11,533 bases of DNA from contig CAMHBH010000065.1 in the NCBI GenBank assembly GCA_946183175.1, positions 1-11,533 of the forward strand, in the 5' to 3' direction. The position numbers were made by a program, and so were the translations under genes. The stretch comes from an uncultured Oscillibacter sp. GTDB lineage: Bacteria; Bacillota; Clostridia; Oscillospirales; Oscillospiraceae. The first letter of the stretch is position 1. Every line of letters begins with the position of its first letter. Shown one piece after another: positions 7,701 through 11,533 of this stretch. The notes beneath the pieces were generated by a model. The model searched no databases and was not told the DNA's origin. It was given only the letters and a program-made list of their open reading frames with translations.

Positions 7701-8519
7701 GACGGTGACTCTCGTCGTGCCGGAGGCCCGCCCCGTGACGGTAATCGGCACCGACGAGCCGCTCCAACTGCCCCAGCGCGTACTGCACACGGAGCTGTCC
7801 GCGACGGAGGCCGACAGGGAGCCGCCGCCCGAATAATGGTTGAGCGTCAGGGTGGCGCGCGCGCTCTCGCCGACGTTCACGCTTAAGTTGGAGGGGCTGA
7901 CCGTCAGCGTCGGCGTCTCCGCGACGACGGTCACTTGAATGATAGTATAGGCGAGTTCCTGATTGTTCGTGTTTTTGAGGCTGAGGCGGATTTCGCCGCC
8001 GCCGGAGGCCCTGCCCGTGATTCGGAGGGGGATACCGAAGCCGTTCCAGTCGCCCCAGATACACGAGAACGCCCGCGAATTGCTGTTGGACGCCTGTAAG
8101 TAGGACCCCGACGGGTAGCCGCCGACGGTGACTGTCACGGTTTCCGTCTCGCCCGTCCTCTTGGAAACGCGCGTTTTAGAGACCTGTATCGAAGGCACCG
8201 CGTCCGGCGTGATGACGCTGGAGCCGCTTGCAAGGCCCGGCAACGCGGGCAGGCTGTCCCGGGGCTGTGATACAGTCTCGCTGTCGGAGTGCGCGTCCTG
8301 CCCCGGTACGGACATGGACGCCTCGGCGGGTATGTCTTCCGGCTCGTCCAGTCCCGTCATGATGAAGAGGCCGGATTCCTCCCGGCCAACGTCCTCCGGG
8401 GCGGCGGAATCCAATCCTTCCGTCGACTCCAGTGCCAGCGACGGGAGAATGCCAGTGGAAGCAAAAAGCAATGTCAGGACACAGAAAAGGCTTAAAAGTT
8501 TCTTCAGTTTCCCTCTCAT
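4749..8519 (-). CDS. Large secreted multi-Ig-domain papain-like cysteine peptidase
   Basis: 1256 residues from ATG 8519, chosen because GGAGGG (8526-8531) sits six bases upstream; the ATG at 8540 has no good site and overlaps that sequence. Signal peptide about 1-30. An acidic region (31-108) leads to four Ig/BIG-like repeats at about 109-199, 202-294, 296-385 and 390-481, each carrying a TGRxxG motif (three read TGRASG), three also having a Trp/Cys cluster such as CIWGDWNG. A Pro/Ser/Thr linker follows (482-502). The catalytic-type domain (507-705) shows GNGGVCFGMA (Cys542), REGGHAILAYG (His637) and VYDSNYP (Asp654/Asn656), the Cys-His-Asp/Asn order of papain-fold enzymes. Later parts are unassigned beta regions, an InlB/Flg_new-like stretch (about 954-1045), a module shared with two neighbours (about 1105-1208) and a GGAYTPPP-repeat tail. 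It is first in the operon. Fold and secretion are likely; exact peptidase family and substrate are unknown. Confidence 0.85.
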   Translation of the reverse strand: MRGKLKKLLSLFCVLTLLFASTGILPSLALESTEGLDSAAPEDVGREESGLFIMTGLDEPEDIPAEASMSVPGQDAHSDSETVSQPRDSLPALPGLASGSSVITPDAVPSIQVSKTRVSKRTGETETVTVTVGGYPSGSYLQASNSNSRAFSCIWGDWNGFGIPLRITGRASGGGEIRLSLKNTNNQELAYTIIQVTVVAETPTLTVSPSNLSVNVGESARATLTLNHYSGGGSLSASVADSSVCSTRWGSWSGSSVPITVTGRASGTTRVTVRLYNSARTELASVTLNVEVNPSTTLTASPASVSVYAGESAVVTVSPDSALANGDSFRYSTSNSARFSVSSNGTSGNSIRLVVTGRSEGSGTLTVSLNNQSGVQVAIPVTVRARPENERVTVASSSVTLDVGQSTKVTCTAQNVSGLCAMRCINNTPSVLDCAWRDNWSNRSVPITITGRASGTGSVTIALVVGDVVRSTATIQVTVRASAPTPSPDPTPSPTPSTSPPSYSFSNYSKPGISLALCRYMFGDNQRARTVYYYDVGNGGVCFGMATTAGLLSGTNAPNTSVFGKSSIRDLRKSDYSTTLDPRMGLSLTDFIEAMHISQVASNMRELAGVQNLVSEARRGGTSRPVIVCLRGREGGHAILAYGVTASGALRVYDSNYPAQERTIPVSGENWSYDISPRIRWNQSNGQISYIPYDTYYSVWNNHRGSLNAAALQDEDSPSRYLLATTADNFTLRVLDENYEAPDGEEPYQRQVAVYADGVLQPGHDEDIEEVFVSNITPDSEEPSHLHMLYVPGEELYTVHNANFVDGRRMMDVTLSGNGLSVHVNSAAEKFVLAVSDEERFATAMLNGLQEGEYYSLSVGSSLDGDSENSVNNANIEGYGNGQAICLGIGDGLGMLGLNNSEGLCVAGGGTGGSDFSSLSALSLNAMENEAPDAPRPFAQDFALNSARSDTEYPLTAQAGVGGRILPQDGQPAESVSASVPENGNYTFRIQPDDGYTLKAVYVNGVQAAYADAGSASPTYSYYNGAYEYTFRDVTQPGFLYAEFARDMSACQVSGNPESGVTVTDGDRTLREGVDYTWSVSENHLVAQALPDSDYSGVSMTLYEASTPSAPSLIVNSHNANEINLTVRGAANPVILAAAYSLDGSQSGKMLTLLPPAELSGDTGDGIPARIPLAGAALPEHCLVRVFLLSDTDSMRVLCAPAEFPLYSGGGGGGSGGAYTPPPGGGGGGAYTPPPSGGGSSSGGGGAYTPPPPANR
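4765..4867 (-). repeat. Three spaced repeats coding for GGAYTPPP motifs
   Basis: The 16-bp unit GGGGGAGGCGTATAGG (plus strand) occurs at 4765-4780, 4816-4831 and 4852-4867. It encodes three GGAYTPPP motifs separated by Gly/Ser runs at the very C-terminus of the cysteine peptidase. The uneven spacing (51 and 36 bp, whole codons) suggests length change by slippage or recombination. Confidence 0.85.
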
Positions 8520-8525
8520 AAAGCA

Positions 8526-8531
8526 CCCTCC
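8526..8531 (-). promoter_or_regulatory. Ribosome binding site that fixes the start of the cysteine peptidase gene
   Basis: GGAGGG on the minus strand, six bases before ATG 8519. It makes the in-frame ATG at 8540 unlikely, since that one would place the site inside the coding sequence. Confidence 0.75.
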
Positions 8532-8546
8532 AATTTTCATACGTAT

Positions 8547-8561
8547 TTGAAAACGATTCCT
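8547..8561 (+). promoter_or_regulatory. Candidate cre (CcpA) site in the operon leader
   Basis: TTGAAAACGATTCCT fits the Gram-positive catabolite-response consensus WTGNAANCGNWNNCW at every constrained position. It lies about 135-150 nt downstream of the predicted transcription start and just upstream of the ribosome site, where bound CcpA could block elongation. It is a single by-eye match, and no binding evidence is available. Confidence 0.4.
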
Positions 8562-8613
8562 TAGTATCCGCGGCAGGAACCGGATTTCATGAAAAACTCA
8601 AATTTCATTCGGG

Positions 8614-8628
8614 GATACTTCAAAATAC
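8614..8628 (+). repeat. 15-bp leader repeat, distal copy
   Basis: GATACTTCAAAATAC, one mismatch from GATACTCCAAAATAC at 8678-8692, 64 bp apart. Both lie in the predicted transcribed leader of the peptidase operon. Confidence 0.6.
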
Positions 8629-8677
8629 CGTCGCTTTTGGTTCTGATTTATGCTTATTTTCTAACGCCCTTGGAAAG

Positions 8678-8692
8678 ATACTCCAAAATACT
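8678..8692 (+). repeat. 15-bp leader repeat, promoter-proximal copy
   Basis: GATACTCCAAAATAC ends next to the predicted transcription start (about 8694). A regulator bound here would contact the initially transcribed region. Its partner is at 8614-8628. Role unknown. Confidence 0.6.
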
Positions 8693-8700
8693 TAGGTTGG

Positions 8701-8729
8701 ATTATATCACGATAAAAAATTTTTGTCAA
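8701..8729 (-). promoter_or_regulatory. Consensus sigma-A promoter for the five-gene secreted-protein operon
   Basis: On the minus strand: TTGACA (8729-8724), a 17-bp spacer, then TATAAT (8706-8701), with TG one base upstream of the -10 (extended -10). All 12 box positions match consensus. Predicted start near 8694, giving about 175 nt of leader before ATG 8519. A promoter this strong on paper often relies on a repressor or leader control. Confidence 0.85.
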
Positions 8730-8731
8730 TC

Positions 8732-8771
8732 CCGCCCAAAGCGCGCCGGACACGCGCAATTTTGAGGGCGG
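8732..8771. repeat. Inverted repeat just upstream of the operon promoter
   Basis: Outer arms CCGCCC (8732-8737) and GGGCGG (8766-8771) flank inner arms GCGCG (8741-8745) and CGCGC (8753-8757). It abuts the -35 box at 8724-8729, in the position of an upstream regulator site. No U-run follows in either direction, so a terminator is less likely. Confidence 0.4.
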
Positions 8772-8784
8772 CGTGAAAGAAAAC

Positions 8785-8859
8785 CCGGAAAATATTCCGG
8801 ATTTGACAAATTTACCCGGCACTGACGGCACTTTTCAAAAAAGAATATCGACAGTGCCG
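8785..8859. repeat. Pair of inverted repeats between the divergent promoters
   Basis: Two separate dyads: CCGGAA (8785-8790) with TTCCGG (8795-8800) around AATA, and CGGCACTG (8817-8824) with CAGTGCCG (8852-8859) around 27 bases. They could be operators or RNA hairpins. No function can be assigned from sequence. Confidence 0.4.
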
Positions 8860-8952
8860 ACGGGCTGTCCCGCCTTGCGGCTTATGTGACGTTTTGGTAA
8901 CAAATGATGGAAATATCTGGAAGAAAGAATACCCGGCCCGTGAATTTTGCCG

Positions 8953-8981
8953 TTGCGCGCCGGGGCCGGATATGGTATCAT
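8953..8981 (+). promoter_or_regulatory. Probable promoter of the GH13 gene
   Basis: TTGCGC (8953-8958), 17-bp spacer, TATCAT (8976-8981), with TG one base upstream of the -10. The -35 is weak and the extended -10 compensates. Predicted start near 8988 leaves about 25 nt of leader before ATG 9013. Confidence 0.55.
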
Positions 8982-9012
8982 GGACACACTTTCTTACCTT
9001 AAGGAGGACGGC

Positions 9013-10701
9013 ATGGAACGGAAGTGGTGGCATGGGCGGACGGCCTATCAGATTTACCCCAAGAGCTTTCTGGACACCAACGGCGACGGAATCGGCGACT
9101 TGCGGGGCGTCATCAGCAAATTGGACTACCTGCGGGAACTGGGAATCGGCCTGATTTGGCTGTCGCCGGTCTACGCGTCCCCGCTGGCCGACCAAGGCTA
9201 CGACATCTCCGACTACTACCGGATTGACCCCCGTTTCGGCACCATGGACGACATGGACGAGTTAATCCGCGAGGCCAAGCGGCGCGACATCGGCGTCGTC
9301 ATGGATTTGGTGGTCAACCACTGTTCCGACGAGCACGAATGGTTCCGGAAAGCCTGTGAAGACCCCGCCGGGAAGTACGGACAGTATTTCTACATCCGCG
9401 AGCGCAAGCCCGGGGAGGCGTTGCCGTGTAACTGGCGCTCTTATTTCGGCGGCCCTGTGTGGTCTCCGCTCCCCGGACACGATAACCTTGTGTACTTGCA
9501 CCTGTTCCACCGCAAACAGCCCGACTTGAACTGGGAAAACCCGGAAGTCCGGCGCGAAATCTACACAATGATTAACTGGTGGTTAGATAAAGGCCTTGCG
9601 GGATTCCGAATCGACGCCATTATCAATATCAAGAAGGCGTTGCCGTTCCGGGACTACCCCGCAGACCGCGACGACGGGATGTGCAGTGTCGACAATATGC
9701 TGTTCGCGGCGCGGGGGGTACTGGATTTCCTTGACGAGATGGCAAATGAGACGTTCCGCAAGTACGACGCCTTTACAGTGGGGGAAGTTTTCAACGAGAG
9801 GCCGGAGGAACTGCCGCTTTTCATCGGCGACAGCGGCTGTTTTTCGACGATGTTCGACTTTGCGGAAACCGTCCTGAACCAAGGCCCCGAGGGCTGGCAC
9901 GCGCAAGCGCCCATTACGCCCGAACAGTACAAGGCGGCGTGTTTCCGCAGTCAGGCGAAAACGCGTGACACGGGCTTTCTGTGCAACATCATCGAGAACC
10001 ACGACGAGCCGCGCGGGGTGTCGCGGTACCTTCCCGCCGGGACTTGTACGGGGCCCTACGCCATGGCGGCAAAAAAGCTGTTGGGCGGCTTGAATTTCAT
10101 GTTGCGGGGCCTGCCGTTCCTGTACCAAGGACAGGAAATCGGCATGGAGAACACGCATTGCGAGCGTATCGAGGAAGTCGACGACATCTCCGCGCGTGAC
10201 CAGTACCGTGTCGCGCTGGCGGCGGGACTGTCGGCGCGGGAGGCGATGGAGAGCGTCAACCGCTTTTCGCGCGACAACGCCCGGACGCCGTTCCAGTGGG
10301 ACGCCTCCGCCAACGCCGGATTTACGTCCGGGACGCCGTGGTTGCCCGTGAATCCGAACTACCGGGAAATCAATCTGGAGGCCCAGCGCAGCGACCCCGA
10401 TTCGGTCTGGAACTTCTACCGCGCGTTGACCGCGCTCCGCGAGAATCCGGAGTACCGCGAGGCGGTGGTCTACGGCGAGACGAAGCCGTATTTGCCGGGG
10501 CAAAAGAACCTCATGGCGTATTTCCGCCGCGCCCCGTCGAATGTGCTACTGGTCATCGGCAACTTTCAGGACGCGCCGCAGAAAGTACGCCTGCCCCACG
10601 CGGCGAAAACCGTCGTGCTGAACAATCTCCGCGAGTGCGTTATCAAGAACGGCGTCCTGTACGCGCGGCCCTGGCAATTTGTCGTACTGGCGATGAAATA
10701 G
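9013..10701 (+). CDS. GH13 alpha-glucosidase, oligo-1,6-glucosidase type
   Basis: 562 residues from ATG 9013, preceded by AAGGAGG (9001-9007); the in-frame upstream ATGs at 8947 and 8980 lack such a site. No signal peptide, so it should be cytoplasmic and act on imported oligosaccharides such as isomaltose or maltose-type sugars. Conserved GH13 parts, in order: calcium loop DTNGDG (21-26); region I DLVVNH (Asp98, His103); QPDLN (169-173), the fingerprint of the oligo-1,6-glucosidase subfamily; region II GFRIDAI with nucleophile Asp201; region III VGEVF with acid/base Glu258; region IV ENHDEP with His330 and Asp331; and RTPFQWD (425-431). All catalytic residues are present. The residue after the nucleophile is Ala202, whereas Val there is linked to strict alpha-1,6 specificity, so alpha-1,4 activity is plausible. 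Trehalose-6-phosphate hydrolase or dextran glucosidase are alternatives. It stands alone, between its own promoter and terminator, and no sugar transporter is in view. Confidence 0.93.
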   Translation: MERKWWHGRTAYQIYPKSFLDTNGDGIGDLRGVISKLDYLRELGIGLIWLSPVYASPLADQGYDISDYYRIDPRFGTMDDMDELIREAKRRDIGVVMDLVVNHCSDEHEWFRKACEDPAGKYGQYFYIRERKPGEALPCNWRSYFGGPVWSPLPGHDNLVYLHLFHRKQPDLNWENPEVRREIYTMINWWLDKGLAGFRIDAIINIKKALPFRDYPADRDDGMCSVDNMLFAARGVLDFLDEMANETFRKYDAFTVGEVFNERPEELPLFIGDSGCFSTMFDFAETVLNQGPEGWHAQAPITPEQYKAACFRSQAKTRDTGFLCNIIENHDEPRGVSRYLPAGTCTGPYAMAAKKLLGGLNFMLRGLPFLYQGQEIGMENTHCERIEEVDDISARDQYRVALAAGLSAREAMESVNRFSRDNARTPFQWDASANAGFTSGTPWLPVNPNYREINLEAQRSDPDSVWNFYRALTALRENPEYREAVVYGETKPYLPGQKNLMAYFRRAPSNVLLVIGNFQDAPQKVRLPHAAKTVVLNNLRECVIKNGVLYARPWQFVVLAMK

Positions 10702-10708
10702 GCCGCTA

Positions 10709-10740
10709 CGCCCCCTCAAACCTTGCGGGCCGAGGGGGCG
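10709..10740. terminator. Bidirectional terminator between convergent genes
   Basis: CGCCCCCTC (10709-10717) pairs perfectly with GAGGGGGCG (10732-10740), a 9-bp GC stem with a 14-base loop, starting 8 bp after the GH13 stop (10701). On the plus strand a modest T-rich stretch (GTGTTTATT, 10744-10752) follows. The convergent gene ends at 10748, so the hairpin can serve both transcripts. Confidence 0.7.
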
Positions 10741-10747
10741 GACGTGT

Positions 10748-11506
10748 TTATTGCGCCGGGAAAGATACCAGATTTCCAATCGGTTCCAGACCGCCGAACG
10801 ACCGGACGGCGAAGGCTTTCAACTGCGCGATATTGCCGCCGGAATTGTCGACGGGCAACGTGACTTCCACCGTGCCGCCGACAGGTTCTTTTACGGTGAC
10901 ATAGGCGTAATTTTGAAACTGTCCGTCGGCGGAGTAGGCCGCAACGAAAATAACGGGCGTTCCGCCGGACGCGCGGTTTGTGACGGAAACCGTCTGCAAG
11001 AAGACGCCGTTCGGAATCTCCGTGAGCGGGTTTCCGGTCAAGTCGGAAATAGAAATCGAGTTAATACGGTACGTGGCCTCAACGGACGTGTCAAAGTGGA
11101 CTGTCGCGTTTTGAAGCGGCTGATTTCCCGTGTTATTTATGGTGACATTGTTCCACCGACTTTCCGCGCCCGTAAAATACACGTCTTGCAACGCAGAACA
11201 ATCGGAGAATGCGTTTTTCCCGACAATTGTCACGCTGTCCGAAATTGTGATTTCTCTTAATGCCAGACAATTCTTAAATGTTGAATCGTCGATAATAGAA
11301 GTATTGGCAAGCATAGTGACACGCTGTAAAACATCACAGTTCCTGAACGTATTTGCGCCGACGCTTATCACGTTATGGGGAATCAGGACTTCCGTCAAAC
11401 GGTCGCACTCATAAAACGCATAGTTTCCAATGCTGGTAACATGGTCGGGTATGTTGACACTAAGCAAGCTAGAACAATCATAACTGGACAGTGAAAAGTT
11501 CGTAGG
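10748..11506 (-). CDS. BspA-type leucine-rich-repeat surface protein, 5'-truncated or interrupted
   Basis: The frame ends with TAA at 10748. Moving upstream it stays open to an in-frame TAG at 11507-11509. The only start-like codon near the top is TTG at 11467, which has no ribosome site, and there is no signal peptide, so the true N-terminus is missing. Numbering from that TTG, residues up to about 99 are LRR_5/BspA-type repeats in an exact 23-residue register, each beginning with Cys (CSSLLSVNIPDHVTSIG, CDRL, CDVL, CLAL, CSAL), then the usual cap ESRWNNVTINN ... NATVHF. Residues 134-236 form a beta-rich module, with FVAAYSADG and LKAFAVRSFGGLEP, also found in the cysteine peptidase. Such proteins are normally secreted and surface-exposed and bind partners. 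The codons above the TAG read HKGIAIPF, which also resembles an LRR, so a nonsense mutation in a longer gene is one explanation; a remnant lacking its 5' end is another. Confidence 0.75.
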   Translation of the reverse strand, partial: PTNFSLSSYDCSSLLSVNIPDHVTSIGNYAFYECDRLTEVLIPHNVISVGANTFRNCDVLQRVTMLANTSIIDDSTFKNCLALREITISDSVTIVGKNAFSDCSALQDVYFTGAESRWNNVTINNTGNQPLQNATVHFDTSVEATYRINSISISDLTGNPLTEIPNGVFLQTVSVTNRASGGTPVIFVAAYSADGQFQNYAYVTVKEPVGGTVEVTLPVDNSGGNIAQLKAFAVRSFGGLEPIGNLVSFPAQ

Positions 11507-11533
11507 CTAAAAGGGTATAGCAATCCCCTTGTG

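Larger units (their letters stand above)
8520..9012. other. Divergent intergenic regulatory region
   Basis: These 493 bases separate the start of the minus-strand operon (8519) from the start of the plus-strand GH13 gene (9013). I see no protein gene here. Its left half is AT-rich compared with the GC-rich genes on both sides. It contains two outward-facing promoters, a cre-like site, a pair of 15-bp direct repeats, and several inverted repeats, listed separately. A 10-bp palindrome, TTTCATGAAA, lies at 8585-8594. Confidence 0.8.

Noticed and set aside
8520..8540. Upstream ATG (8540) for the cysteine peptidase
   Set aside because: The ribosome site GGAGGG lies between this ATG and ATG 8519, so the downstream start is the better choice and gives a normal signal peptide.
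8803..8831. TTGACA at 8803-8808 as a plus-strand -35 box
   Set aside because: No TATAAT-like sequence occurs 16-18 bp downstream. The promoter at 8953-8981 is better placed for the GH13 gene.
9583..10503. Minus-strand open frame opposite the GH13 gene
   Set aside because: The plus strand carries all GH13 motifs with a good ribosome site; the minus frame has no domain signature.

Overview
The window looks like part of a chromosome of a high-GC, Gram-positive, gut-type Clostridia, probably an Oscillospirales/Oscillospiraceae relative. This is inferred from style: strong AAGGAGG-type ribosome sites, GTG and TTG starts, consensus sigma-A promoters, and large secreted proteins built from cohesin, dockerin, SLH, InlB-type beta-repeat, Ig-like and BspA-type LRR modules. 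No rRNA, tRNA, CRISPR array or transposase was found.

Layout. Positions 1-8519 hold five minus-strand genes, all with export signals. In transcription order they are: a 1256-residue multi-Ig papain-like cysteine peptidase (8519-4749); a small SLH-repeat lipoprotein (4664-4050); a dockerin protein (4030-3293); a two-cohesin, two-InlB-repeat protein ending in a CFI-box C-terminal domain (3248-1617); and a subtilisin-type serine protease (from 1530, running off the left edge). Gaps are 19 to 86 bp and all five starts have good ribosome sites. A near-perfect sigma-A promoter lies at 8701-8729 on the minus strand. The block is probably one operon, with a GC-rich hairpin (1560-1589) before the last gene.

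Positions 8520-9012 are a divergent regulatory region. It holds the operon promoter and about 175 nt of leader (with a CcpA/cre-like site and two copies of a 15-bp repeat), several inverted repeats, and a separate plus-strand promoter (8953-8981). That promoter serves a cytoplasmic GH13 alpha-glucosidase of the oligo-1,6-glucosidase type (9013-10701). A strong hairpin (10709-10740) separates it from a convergent minus-strand BspA-type LRR protein (10748 to the right edge). That gene has an in-frame stop at 11507-11509 and no credible start, so it is truncated or decayed at its 5' end.

How it may work. The notable point is a cohesin-bearing protein next to a dockerin-bearing protein in an operon otherwise made of two proteases and an SLH lipoprotein, with no carbohydrate-binding or glycoside hydrolase module in the operon. 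My reading, an inference, is a small surface-displayed assembly for protein degradation or host interaction, built on the cohesin-dockerin principle but not a cellulosome. Whether the subtilisin carries a dockerin cannot be seen, because its C-terminus lies outside the window.
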